Source of the DNA: CAVSRC01 sp963782045
Lineage (GTDB): Bacteria > Pseudomonadota > Alphaproteobacteria > Rhizobiales > Kaistiaceae
DNA length: 64,000 nt
NCBI GenBank assembly: GCA_963782045.1
Contig: CAWAIR010000018.1
Span: forward strand, 310,001-374,000
Reading direction: 5' to 3'
Position numbers and translations under genes: made by a program. Positions 36,238 through 44,783 of the stretch are shown here, one piece after another (position 1 is the first letter of the stretch; every line of letters starts with the position of its first letter). The notes beneath the pieces are model-generated. The model did no database searches and was not told the origin of the DNA. It saw nothing but the letters and a program-made list of their open reading frames with translations.

Positions 36238-37435
36238 ATGGCACAACAGCTCACCGACTCCCTCGTCAAGCGCCTCCCGTCACCGGCCAAAGGGCAACCG
36301 GATCACCTACGACGACGAGGTGAAAGGCTTCGGCCTTCGCGTCACCGCCGCCGGCAAGCGGGCCTTCGTGTTCAACTACCGGACCAAGGGCAGGCCGCGA
36401 GCGCCGCTATACCATTGGCTCATTCCCCGATTGGAAATGCCGGCCCGCTCGGCAGGAAGCCGAGAACCTCAAGCAGCGCGTCGACCGCGGCGAAGACCCA
36501 ATGGCGGAGGTTGAAGCCGACCGCGGCGCCAAGACTGTCGCGGACCTCGCCCGCCGGTTCGAGGAAGAGCATTTGCCGAAGAAGCGCCCGTCGACGCAAG
36601 CGGGACTATAAGGCGATCATCGCCAACGACATCCTGCCGACGCATGAAGAGCCTCAAGGTCGCAGGAAATCACCTTCTCGACATCGACGACCTTCACCGC
36701 AAGATCACGAAGCGCGCGCCCTATCGCGCAAATCGCACGGTCGCAGTCCTCTCGAAGATGTTTTCCCTCGCCATCAAGTGGCAATGGCGCACCGATAACC
36801 CCGCTAAGGGGATCGAACGCAATCAGGAAATGCGGCGGCACCGCTATCTGTCCGGCGACGAGCTGGGGCGGCTCACGGAGGCCCTTGCCGCTCACGAGGA
36901 TCAGCAGGCCGCCAACATCATCCGCCTGCTGCTGCTGACCGGCGCACGGCGCGGGAGGTCAATCCATGCGATGGGCCGATCTAGACCATGATGCCGGTGT
37001 CTGGACGAAGCCGGGCGCCACGACGAAGCAGAAGACCGAGCACCGTGTCCCCCTCTCCGCTCCTGCCCGCCAGCTCCTCGCCGACCTTCACGACAAGGCG
37101 GCCGAGGGTGCCGAGTATGTCTTCCCCGGTCGCGGTGGCGTCGGGCACCGGGTGGAACTGAAAGACGACTGGGCGGCCCTGCTCAAGGCTGCCGGGATCA
37201 CCGGGGCCCGGCATCCATGACTTGCGCCACACCTACGCCAGCGTGCTCGCCAGCGCCGGCCTCAGCCTGCCGGTGATCGGCGCCTTGCTCGGTCACACAC
37301 AGCCGGCGACCACAGCACGATACAGCTCATTTGTTCGATGATCCGCTGAGGGCCGCGACCGAGCGCGTCGGCGCGATGGTCACCAACGCGGGCAAGCCGA
37401 GCGCCGACATCGTGCCGATCAAGGGGGCGCGGTGA
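36238..37435 (+). pseudogene. Tyrosine recombinase (phage-type integrase), multiply frameshifted
   Basis: P4-like integrase starting MAQQLTDSLVKRLP with the DUF4102-type N-terminal domain (ITYDDEVKGFGLRVTAAGKR). Segments in different frames give EEEHLPKKRPST, a core-binding domain (APYRANRTVAVLSKMFSLA), LLLTGARRG with the first catalytic Arg, then HDLRHTYASVLASAG, ALLGHT and the tyrosine region ARYS. At least seven frame changes are needed (near 36293, 36398, 36595, 36645, 36955, 37210, 37330). Nearly all catalytic motifs survive, so this is recent damage or sequencing indels. The stop overlaps the next start (TGATG). Confidence 0.85.
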
Positions 37436-37869
37436 TGACCGACCACGGCAAGTTGACGGCCCTGCAGAAAGCATTTCGCACCAACCTTGCGCACATGCGC
37501 TCCGAATGGGAACACGATGCCGCGGACGCGATCTTTGCCGCGATCGGCGGCGACATTTCCCGCCTCGTCGACATGCTGAGAGCTGGCCGTCTCGCTGGCG
37601 CCGTCGACGATCAAGATGCGCTCGCCGACCGGCTCGTCGACTTCTACGCCTATCGCCACGGCACCCAACAGGGTGCGCCGCCTGACGAGGGCGTTCGAGC
37701 CGCGCGGGTGGTGGCGGATTCGCTGGCGATCAAAGATGGCCAGCCACGATCCAAGAAGATTGAGGAAGCTGTCGAGGCACACGAGCGGTTGACGGGCGAG
37801 CGCGTCTCAGCGGAGAAGGTCCGGACATTGCGGCGGCCGCGAAAGCGCCTGCAAAAACAAAAGCGGTAA
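37435..37869 (+). CDS. Unknown element protein, helical
   Basis: 144-residue intact frame with no recognised domain. Composition is helical and charged; a central acidic block (DDQDALADRLVDFY) and a strongly basic C-terminus (RRPRKRLQKQKR) suggest nucleic-acid contact. Its ATG overlaps the integrase stop; a GTG directly before it is an alternative start. By position it could be a directionality or accessory factor; this is only inference. Confidence 0.7.
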   Translation: MTDHGKLTALQKAFRTNLAHMRSEWEHDAADAIFAAIGGDISRLVDMLRAGRLAGAVDDQDALADRLVDFYAYRHGTQQGAPPDEGVRAARVVADSLAIKDGQPRSKKIEEAVEAHERLTGERVSAEKVRTLRRPRKRLQKQKR

Positions 37870-37953
37870 AACTCATCGAGTTGTGCCATCGACTGTCCGG
37901 TGGTGATGTTTAATTTCCCGTGCTGTCCTCAACATTGAACAGGATGGCCGGTC

Positions 37954-38190
37954 ATGAGTATCGAAACTGCCCTACAAGATGATCCACTCATCGGGCTAAA
38001 GGAAATCGGCGAGCTACTTGGGCCGAAGGGGAAGCCTCTCTCCGAGCGCACCGTTCGCCGCTACATGGGCGAGCCTGACGGCCTCGCCTACATCGAAATG
38101 GGCGGTCGCACGTTCGCGCGACTGAGCGCGGTTCGCGAGTACATTCTGCGCCGGGAGAGGCGACCGAATCCCCGTCGGAGGGCCGCGTGA
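37954..38190 (+). CDS. Small helix-turn-helix DNA-binding protein (excisionase/AlpA-like)
   Basis: 78 residues. LIGLKEIGELLG, then SERTVRRYMGEPDGLAYIEMGGR and an AVREYILRRER helix follow the layout of MerR/AlpA-like winged HTH proteins that act as excisionases or small regulators in integrative elements. Preceded by 84 bases that should hold its promoter. It starts a chain of overlapping genes leading into the helicase. The 38-residue gap between recognition helix and basic tail is normal for the group. Confidence 0.75.
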   Translation: MSIETALQDDPLIGLKEIGELLGPKGKPLSERTVRRYMGEPDGLAYIEMGGRTFARLSAVREYILRRERRPNPRRRAA

Positions 38191-38194
38191 TCCA

Positions 38195-38302
38195 ATGGCC
38201 CGCCAGAAACGACCGAAGCCGCCCCCCGCATTGGCGGGGCAGCGGCAAGCGGCCATCCGCGCACTCCACGCCAGCGCGGTGCTGGGGAAGAGCGCGTCAT
38301 GA
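38195..38302 (+). CDS. Very small basic protein (tentative)
   Basis: 35-residue frame MARQKRPKPPP... with a basic, proline-rich start and an alanine-rich helix. Its stop overlaps the next start by four bases (ATGA). A different 61-residue frame over the same bases lacks such coupling. No function can be assigned. Confidence 0.4.
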   Translation: MARQKRPKPPPALAGQRQAAIRALHASAVLGKSAS

Positions 38303-38505
38303 GCACCGACGGCGAAATCCTCTTGGCTCGAATGCGCGTCGTCTCTTTGCGCCTTCGCCTTGCCGCGGCTGAAATAGACGAAGTTGCCGTCGTGCTCAAA
38401 GCCGGCCGCATCTCACCGACTGGTGCCCTCGCATGGCTGCGCGACAACCAGGTTGAGGATCTGGTTCTGCCCGTGACGATCGGCGGCCGGGAGGTTACCG
38501 CATGA
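38299..38505 (+). CDS. Small unknown protein coupled to the helicase gene
   Basis: 68 residues, intact, coupled by four-base overlaps on both sides (upstream tiny gene and helicase ATG at 38502). It has a helical first half (RLRLAAAEIDEVAVVLKAG) and a short C-terminal domain ending GGREVTA. No known family recognised. Tight coupling suggests a helper of the replication protein. Confidence 0.6.
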   Translation: MSTDGEILLARMRVVSLRLRLAAAEIDEVAVVLKAGRISPTGALAWLRDNQVEDLVLPVTIGGREVTA

Positions 38506-39875
38506 GGAACATCAATGCCGAGCTGGACGCGAAAGTCATCGCCATCGACACAGCTCGCCCGCCGGCCTTCACCGACGAAGCATTGGCCCTGCGCTTCGCC
38601 GACCGCCACGCCGACGACCTCCGCTATGTCGCGGCGTGGTCCCGGTGGTTGATCTGGGACGGACGGCGTTGGCAATTCGACGATACGCTGCACGCGTTCG
38701 ATCTTGCCCGTGCCACCTGTCGAGAAGCCGCCGCGGCCTGCAACAAGGCGAAGGTTGCCACCATCCTGGCGAGCGCCAAGACGGTGGCCGCCATCGAACG
38801 ATTGGCAAAGGCCGATAGGCGCCTGGCCGCCACGACCGACCAATGGGACGCCGATCCGTGGCTGCTGAACACGCCCGGCGGCGTTATTGACCTCAAAACC
38901 GGCGAGCGACGTTCGCATGACCCGAGCGACTATCTCACGCGTTTATGCGCCGTCGCCCCTGCCGAGGGCGGTTGCCCCCTTTGGCGTCGCTTCCTTGCCC
39001 GTGTGACAGGCGGTGACGAGGAGCTGCAGAGCTTCCTGCAACGGATGGTCGGCTACGCCCTGACGGGCTCTACCTCCGCACACGCGTTGTTCTTCATGTA
39101 CGGCCTTGGCGCCAACGGGAAGTCCGTCTTCACCAACACCATCGCTGGCATCCTCGCCGACTACCACAAGACAGCGCCGATTGAGACCTTCACCGCCTCG
39201 TCGGTGGAACGGCACCCGACCGATCTTGCCGGCCTTCGCGGTGCCCGGCTGGTGACCGCCGTGGAGACCGAAGAAGGGCGCCGGTGGGCTGAAGCCCGGA
39301 TCAAGTCGCTCACCGGAGGCGACCCGATCGCCGCTCGCTTCATGCGGCAGGACTATTTCGAGTTTGTGCCAATGTTCAAGCTCGTCATCGCCGGCAACCA
39401 CAAGCCCGGTCTCCGCAGTGTCGACGAGGCCATCCGGCGCCGTTTTAACTTGATCCCCTTCACCATCACGATCCCCGCCGACGAGCGTGACCCTGACCTG
39501 ACCGAAAAGCTGAAGGCGGAATGGCCGGGCATCCTGCAATGGATGATCGAAGGATGCCTCGATTGGCTTGAGCACGATCTTGCCGCACCCGAGATCGTCA
39601 CCGCCGCGACGGCCGCGTATCTGGAAGCGGAAGACGCCTTGTCAGCCTGGATTGACGATAGGTGCCAGCGCGACCCGGATGCTTGGGCTTCCTCTTCCGA
39701 CCTCTACCTCTCTTGGAAGGCTTGGGCAGACCAGTCCGGCGAGTACGCCGGCACAATGCGGCGTTTCGCCCAGACGCTCGAAGCCCGAGGCTTCACACCC
39801 GTCCGCAAGCGAGACGGCAGAGGCTTCGCCGGCCTTCACGTGATCGCAGGCAGTGGCCCAGAGCTATGGCGATGA
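38502..39875 (+). CDS. D5/P4-family SF3 helicase (phage/plasmid primase C-terminal type)
   Basis: 457-residue replication protein. The D5_N-like domain (WDADPWLLNTPGGVIDL) precedes the SF3 helicase: Walker A GLGANGKS (201-208), Walker B region TAVETEE, sensor-1 block LVIAGNHKP (294-302) and arginine-finger RRRF (312-315). A C-terminal winged-helix tail follows. It lacks the N-terminal primase (TOPRIM or primpol) domain of full-length phage P4 alpha-type proteins, so priming must come from elsewhere. It probably unwinds the element's origin. Intact frame. Confidence 0.9.
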   Translation: MRNINAELDAKVIAIDTARPPAFTDEALALRFADRHADDLRYVAAWSRWLIWDGRRWQFDDTLHAFDLARATCREAAAACNKAKVATILASAKTVAAIERLAKADRRLAATTDQWDADPWLLNTPGGVIDLKTGERRSHDPSDYLTRLCAVAPAEGGCPLWRRFLARVTGGDEELQSFLQRMVGYALTGSTSAHALFFMYGLGANGKSVFTNTIAGILADYHKTAPIETFTASSVERHPTDLAGLRGARLVTAVETEEGRRWAEARIKSLTGGDPIAARFMRQDYFEFVPMFKLVIAGNHKPGLRSVDEAIRRRFNLIPFTITIPADERDPDLTEKLKAEWPGILQWMIEGCLDWLEHDLAAPEIVTAATAAYLEAEDALSAWIDDRCQRDPDAWASSSDLYLSWKAWADQSGEYAGTMRRFAQTLEARGFTPVRKRDGRGFAGLHVIAGSGPELWR

Positions 39876-39896
39876 AATCGGTTCAATCCGGTCGCT

Positions 39897-39981
39897 GTGA
39901 CGCTTGTGACACTAGTCCTGCTTATCGGTGTCACGCGCGCGCGCGAACGGTCAATATACGAGTTCCCGTCACAAGCGTCAC
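39897..39981. repeat. 14-base inverted repeat around a GC-alternating core, possible origin or operator
   Basis: GTGACGCTTGTGAC (39897-39910) and its exact complement GTCACAAGCGTCAC (39968-39981) flank 57 bases that contain an alternating CG run (CGCGCGCGCG) and an AT-rich patch. This lies directly after the helicase gene in a 310-base gene-free stretch (39876-40185). Confidence 0.55.
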
Positions 39982-40134
39982 CGAAACCCGCCTGGCCGCA
40001 GTCACCAGCTCGGCATCTTTTTGCTGGGGTGACCGGATGACGACGAATCCGCGTCTTCGGCTGATTGCATATCAGCAGGTGACTACCCATATTTCCCATT
40101 GTTTGCTTGCCTTGTGGCGTCATCCGATGGCATT

Positions 40135-40153
40135 GTGTCCGCGTTGTGTCCGC
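40135..40153. repeat. Two reverse GCGGACAC octamers after the helicase gene
   Basis: GTGTCCGC occurs at 40135-40142 and 40146-40153, 11 bases apart (one helical turn). They match the octamers in the two ends of the element. Spacing by one turn is typical of protein-binding iterons. Confidence 0.5.
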
Positions 40154-40185
40154 ACCAAGAGAGCAAATCACGGGTGCAAGTTGCG

Positions 40186-40521
40186 ATGACGATGGCTAGC
40201 GAATGCACCGCTGACGAGGCACCGACGCGCCGTCGAAACCGCGGCGACCGATTTGACCGGCGGACCTACGCATGGCGTCGCCGTCAAGAGATCATCGCCA
40301 CCTATCGCGCGGCACTCGGCTTGGCAGAGCCGGCAGACGGTGCGCTTGCTGCCATGAAGATTGAGGGCGCGGCTGAGTTGAGGATCGTCGCTGAGACGGT
40401 GCGCGCTCGCTTCCTCGCTGGCGATGCGACGATCGCAGCCAACGATATCGTCAGATGCGAGAACGCCGCGGCCCGGGCTAGAGGGCGTTGGGCACACCGG
40501 CAAGTCGGCGAAGCAGGTTGA
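40186..40521 (+). CDS. Unknown small protein preceding terminase (possible small subunit)
   Basis: 111-residue frame, basic N-terminus (RRRNRGDRFDRRTYAWRRRQ) then a helical region. In the next frame bases about 40480-40573 encode GKSAKQVDPVGEVDAYLKAK ending in a stop that overlaps the terminase ATG by four bases, so the real protein may run to 40573 (about 128 residues) with a single-base indel. Its position before a large terminase subunit fits a small terminase subunit, but I recognise no family motif. Confidence 0.55.
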   Translation: MTMASECTADEAPTRRRNRGDRFDRRTYAWRRRQEIIATYRAALGLAEPADGALAAMKIEGAAELRIVAETVRARFLAGDATIAANDIVRCENAAARARGRWAHRQVGEAG

Positions 40522-40569
40522 TCCGGTCGGCGAGGTGGATGCCTACCTGAAGGCAAAGGCGGCGCCCGC

Positions 40570-42055
40570 ATGATCCCCACCGTGTCCATGCGTGAAGCCT
40601 TGGCCGATGACGCCTTGCTCGGCACCGCACTGCCCGGTGAGAGCTGGTTCAACTGGCGTGTGATGCTGATCGCCATGATGGGCGAGCCGCTTGTGACCGA
40701 CGCCGAGCGAGAGGTGTTCACACGGTTCACGGGACGCGCAGAGAGCCCCGCCGAGCGTGTCGAAGAAGCCGCCTACATCATCGGCAGGAGCGGCGGGAAA
40801 GACCGCGCAGCGGCCGTCTGTGCAGCCTACATCGGCGGATGCTGCCAGCATCCCGAATTGGCGCGGGGTGAGCGCGGCGTCGTCTTGCTGATTGCGCCCG
40901 ACATGCGGCAGGCGGCGGTGACACTCGGCTACATCGAAGCGACTTCGAAGCCTCGCCGGTGTCTGTCCAAGCTCATTGTCGGCCGCACGGCCGATGTTCT
41001 CAGCCTGGGCAATGGGATCGATATCGAGGTGCGCGCGGCGAGCTTCCGGCGGCTTCGCGGCATGACGGCCGTGGCAATCATCGCCAGCGAGGCGGCCTTT
41101 TGGAGTAGCGACGAAACCTCCGGCAACCCTGACAGTGAAATCCTTGCCGCTGCCCGTCCGGCATTGGCGACGACGCGCGGGCCGACGATCATCATCACTT
41201 CGCCATATGCCCGAAAGGGTGAGGTGTTCGATCTGTTCCGCAAGCACTACGGGCCGCACGGTGATCCGCTCATTTTGATCGCCAGGGGCCGCGAGCCGCG
41301 ATTTCAATCCGGTCTGTCTGAGCGCGTTGTCGCACGGGCGATGGAGCGTGATCCGGCCGCGGCGAGTGCCGAATATCTCGGCCAATTCAGAACCGATGTT
41401 GAGAGCTTCGTCAGTCGGGATGCGGTTGAGGCAGTTGTTCCGCTGAGCGTCCGTGAACGTGCACCAATCCCCGGCGTCACGTACGTCGCGTTTTGCGACC
41501 CGAGCGGCGGCTCTGTCGACAGCATGACGATGGCGGTGGCCCATCGTGAAGGCGAGATCGCCACGCTCGACTGCATCCGAGAGAGGCGCGCGCCGTTCGC
41601 GCCCGATGGCGTCGTGAAGGAATTTGCCGAGACGTTGAAGGTCTACGGCGTCAAGCAAGGTGACCGGCGACCGATATGGCGGCGCCTGGCCGGCGGAAGC
41701 ATTTGGACGCCACGGCATTGCCTACGAGCCGAGCGACAAAGTGAAGTCGGCGATCTACACCGAGCTGCTGCCGGCCATCAATTCGCAGCAAGTCGAATTG
41801 CTCGACGAGCCACGGTTGGTTGCGCAGCTTTGCGCGTTGGAGAGGCGTACGTCGCGCGCGGGCAAGGATTCGATCGACCATCCGCCGAACGGCCATGACG
41901 ACGTGATCAACGCCGTTGCGGGTGCGCTGGTGCTCGTCAGCGCGAAGCGCGGTGGCTACGACCTTGAGAAAATGATGGCGGGCGACCCGGGACGACAGGG
42001 GCGACGAGCGGCGTGGCGGCGGAACCGCCTTTTCAGCCACCTACTGACACACTGA
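40570..42055 (+). pseudogene. Phage terminase large subunit, one frameshift
   Basis: DNA-packaging ATPase/nuclease. N-terminal ATPase: Walker-A-like GRSGGKDR (72-79), Walker-B-region IIASEAAFW. C-terminal RNase-H-like nuclease: FCDPSGGSVDS in the first frame, and DHPPNGHDDVINAVAGAL after a frame change near 41655, where the continuation TGDRYGGAWPAEAFG lies in the neighbouring frame. About 494 residues when joined. Walker B shows Ser in place of the usual Asp before the catalytic Glu. No portal or capsid gene follows, unlike a normal phage head operon. Confidence 0.82.
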
Positions 42056-42068
42056 GAAAGGAACCGAC

Positions 42069-42422
42069 ATGAAGATCAGAAGCACCGATGGCAGCCTGCG
42101 AGATGAGGCCGCCGGTTACGTGCTGAAGCCGGGCGAGCGCCTTGTCGTCCCCATGTTGGCGATGGACGGCGCGGACGAGGTGCAGCGAGCGATTGCCGCC
42201 AACTCGCCGCAAGCCTTAGCGGACGCCTTCGAGCGACGCGACCAAGCCTATGCAGCGTTCTGCCGAGAGATGGAGGACGCTTGGAAAGGCGATCAGCCGG
42301 CACCGGCCCCACGCCCGCCGGCAAGCGAGATGACGATCGATCAGATCAATGAGGCTCGCGATGCCAGCTACAACAAGAGCGTCGCCGACCTCTCCAACGC
42401 CTGGAAAGGAGAAGCGGCATGA
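42069..42422 (+). CDS. Unknown element protein with internal repeat
   Basis: 117 residues, no recognised family. Two copies of a pattern R-D-x-x-Y-(9 or 10)-x-A-W-K-G are visible (RDQAYAAFCREMEDAWKG and RDASYNKSVADLSNAWKG), separated by a proline-rich linker and the second copy ending the protein. AAAGGAA precedes the ATG. It lies where a portal gene would normally follow the terminase, but does not resemble a portal. Its stop overlaps the next start by four bases. Confidence 0.65.
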   Translation: MKIRSTDGSLRDEAAGYVLKPGERLVVPMLAMDGADEVQRAIAANSPQALADAFERRDQAYAAFCREMEDAWKGDQPAPAPRPPASEMTIDQINEARDASYNKSVADLSNAWKGEAA

Positions 42423-43192
42423 ACGCACCCTTTATCCGCGACGACATCGCGCCCGACGTGCCGGTGGTGGTGATGGAGCGCTTGCGGGCGTTTCGTCAGG
42501 ACGCCGCTGACTGCGCTGCGCTGGCAGATGCAGGCCGGGGAAGCGATGCGCCCGGCGACCTTGCCGAACGCCGGGCGCGGGCAAATGCGGCGAGTCAGGT
42601 GCTCATGCGCTGCCAACAGCACGTTGAGCGCTACAGCGGCGCCTTGCAGGAGGCGGCGCCGGTCAAGGTCGACCTCGCCCCGGGCGAGACGGCTATCGCC
42701 GCCCTTGCCGCTTGCAGGCAAGCAATAGAGGTCGCCAAGGCCGCACTGAAGGCGGTGCGCACCGCGCCGGTTTCGGGCACCGAGACGAAGGCCAGAATCC
42801 GCGAGACGGTTGCGGCGGCAGCCGAACGCGGCAAGCCGATGATCGAGACCAAGGACGGCTCTCTCGTGATCGCCTGGCCGCGTTCCGGCGTCGCTGCCCC
42901 CCGACTCGCCGATGACTACGCGCCGACGTTCGGCCCGATCGATATCGTCGCCATGCTCGGGTGGCTCGATCCCGAGCGCTTGATCGAAAAGCTTGAGGCC
43001 GAAGTCGATGCGCGCTTCGGCCAAGAGGGGCTGACGGACGCCGAACGGCAAGAGCGGCAGACTGCATTGGAGGCCGATTTGCTGAACCTAGAGCGCAAGG
43101 AAGAAACCTTGATCGGCATGTGCCGCCTGGCTGGCAGCATCGTCTCACGCCGCAGCAGCGCCGATCCGCGAGCGGTCCTGAACGTGCTCTGA
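42419..43192 (+). CDS. Unknown element protein, helical
   Basis: 257-residue intact frame of unknown family. Mostly helical with two coiled-coil-like stretches (about 20-120 and 195-235), separated by a short beta-rich segment (KDGSLVIAWPRSG). It is coupled to the previous gene by ATGA overlap. Position after terminase suggests a packaging-, scaffold- or interference-related role; nothing in the sequence proves it. Confidence 0.65.
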   Translation: MNAPFIRDDIAPDVPVVVMERLRAFRQDAADCAALADAGRGSDAPGDLAERRARANAASQVLMRCQQHVERYSGALQEAAPVKVDLAPGETAIAALAACRQAIEVAKAALKAVRTAPVSGTETKARIRETVAAAAERGKPMIETKDGSLVIAWPRSGVAAPRLADDYAPTFGPIDIVAMLGWLDPERLIEKLEAEVDARFGQEGLTDAERQERQTALEADLLNLERKEETLIGMCRLAGSIVSRRSSADPRAVLNVL

Positions 43193-43484
43193 TCCGCGGG
43201 CAGCGCGCTTGCCCCTAAGCGCGCGTCCGCACTGGGGCGGCTGGGTGTCTCATGTCCATCCTACTGCCCCCGGCCGCAGGTGGTCGTTGTCGCCGCCTTC
43301 GGCCCCGGCGAGTTGGTCACTCGCCCCGCCGGCGGTGGTCTGAGCGGGCCGCCGCCGGCCACGTCGATATCGAACTGAGCGCCACGGTGCCGAAACCTAG
43401 GAAGGCAGCGAATGACGAGGAACCGAGAACCGTGGGTAATTGCGCTGGGGCCAGCTCTTCGGTCCGCCTCGGTCAAGGCGTATC
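43193..43484. other. Gap between opposed element genes
   Basis: Between the plus-strand gene ending at 43192 and the stop of the minus-strand gene at 43485. A proline/valine-rich frame (QVVVVAAFGPGELVTR) is open but has no plausible start, so I do not call it. Confidence 0.4.
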
Positions 43485-43886
43485 CTATTGCGCGGTTGCA
43501 GCGCCTTGGGCTCCCATTTCCTTCAGAGCTTGGTCTAGGTGCGCCTGAATGGCGTTCAGGCGTTGTTTGGACGACGCCGCAACAGGAAGGACCAGTTGCA
43601 GGACTCCCCCACTTGGAAGCCACACCCTGAAACCAACCACGGCGGTGCCGTCCGCGCTCAGATGAGTGGAGAAGCGGATCCCGGTCACGATCAAGCCTTT
43701 TTGGCTTTTCTCGGTCGGGGATGGATCACCAGACGTTTCAAATAGGGCCGCGGTCAGCCACCCGAGGAATACCTCCCGGTCGGTCACTGGAAGTTCGACA
43801 GACTGCGCAACGCCATCGACGGTCACGCCGTCGATCCGTAGATGCTGACCGTCGAAATCTGCTTGTTCGATGCGGACTAGCTTCAT
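43485..43886 (-). CDS. Unknown element protein on the opposite strand
   Basis: 133-residue intact frame starting MKLVRIEQADFDGQHLRIDG with GGGGGC six bases upstream. Alternating hydrophobic strands in the first 100 residues and a C-terminal helix (SKQRLNAIQAHLDQALKEM). No family recognised. It is the only intact minus-strand gene of the element, so it may be a cargo or regulatory gene with its own promoter. Confidence 0.65.
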   Translation of the reverse strand: MKLVRIEQADFDGQHLRIDGVTVDGVAQSVELPVTDREVFLGWLTAALFETSGDPSPTEKSQKGLIVTGIRFSTHLSADGTAVVGFRVWLPSGGVLQLVLPVAASSKQRLNAIQAHLDQALKEMGAQGAATAQ

Positions 43887-44194
43887 CGGATGCCCCCATG
43901 ATGGTCGAAGAGGCTCCAACCCTACTCCGATGATCGTCGCGGCGTCATCAAGCCGGCGGCCGGTCTACACGCCCGCCAGCAGGTCGGGAGGCAGGAGAAT
44001 AGCGGCGACGGCAAAACGGCCGTCAGCGAGTCCCGCCGCGTGGTATATCGAAAGAATGAAGCGGCTGATCGAAGCCCCCGCGATCACGCACGACTACATC
44101 TACGGCGGGGACTCCATCCGGTCTGCGAGAGGACATCCGCAAGAACCTCTTGCGCCAGCGCTGACCGACTTCTGCCGAGCTTGGGAGGAAAGCG
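43887..44194. other. Gene-poor stretch before the exported protein
   Basis: Contains the promoter region of the minus-strand gene and one copy of a 23-base repeat (44014-44036). A short plus-strand frame beginning MKRLIEAPAITHDYIYGGDS at 44056 may be a gene remnant, with LREDIRKNLL in a neighbouring frame; support is too weak to call it. Confidence 0.35.
44014..44036. repeat. 23-base direct repeat, copy 1
   Basis: Identical to 44784-44806. Begins AAACGGCCGTCAGC. The two copies flank the exported-protein gene at 44195, so they may mark a duplication or insertion boundary. Confidence 0.6.
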
Positions 44195-44560
44195 ATGAAC
44201 AAGACGCGCATTGCAAGCATTCTATGTGCGGCTTCGATCGTCCTTGCGGCGAGCGCTGCCAGCGCGGCGCCTGTCTACCTGGCGTGCAGCGTCACCGGCA
44301 ACGGCGCCACGACGAAGCTTGACGTGACTGCGGACGAAAGCGGGCAGTTGGTGACCTACAGCTTCCCAAATGGCGGGCCAGCCGGGCGAGTTGCGGCGGT
44401 GTTCACGCCCGCAACCGTTTCGTTCCCCATGGGGCGCGGGATGGTCACCGTGACCATTGATCGGACGACGTTGCGAATCGAGCGCGTGGCCAACGGCGGA
44501 ATGATGCTCGACAGCGGCACATGCACATTGCGGAAAAAGCCGCCGAAGCGAGCGTTTTAG
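44195..44560 (+). CDS. Small exported protein of unknown function
   Basis: 121 residues with a clear signal peptide (MNKTRIASILCAASIVLAAS, cleavage near SAASAAP). The mature part is beta-rich with two cysteines (Cys at about 31 and 113) that may form a disulfide and a basic tail (RKKPPKRAF). GGGAGGAA precedes the ATG. Exported proteins in mobile elements sometimes alter the cell envelope or exclude phage; here that is speculation. Confidence 0.75.
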   Translation: MNKTRIASILCAASIVLAASAASAAPVYLACSVTGNGATTKLDVTADESGQLVTYSFPNGGPAGRVAAVFTPATVSFPMGRGMVTVTIDRTTLRIERVANGGMMLDSGTCTLRKKPPKRAF

Positions 44561-44783
44561 CTCTCAGTCTGCCCTTTCCCTATCACTCGGAGACGAAGCA
44601 AGGCACGCCCGGCGTAAGTCGCCAAGTTGGCGACACACAGAAGCGCAACAGTAAGACCGACCGCTTCACCGCCGACACGGCAGCCAAGACCGGGGAAAGC
44701 AAGCGGGACGACTCGCACGGCGGCCAGAAAGCCGGTCAGCACGCCCGCGGACAGGCGGGCCGGTAGCGAAACTCGGCAGGGGC

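Noticed and set aside
38187..38372. 61-residue frame overlapping the HTH stop
   Set aside because: Arg/Pro/His-rich shadow; the 35- and 68-residue frames with ATGA overlaps explain the region better.
43252..43548. 98-residue plus-strand frame between element genes
   Set aside because: No ribosome site, Arg-rich, and its second half is antisense to the better-supported minus-strand gene at 43485.
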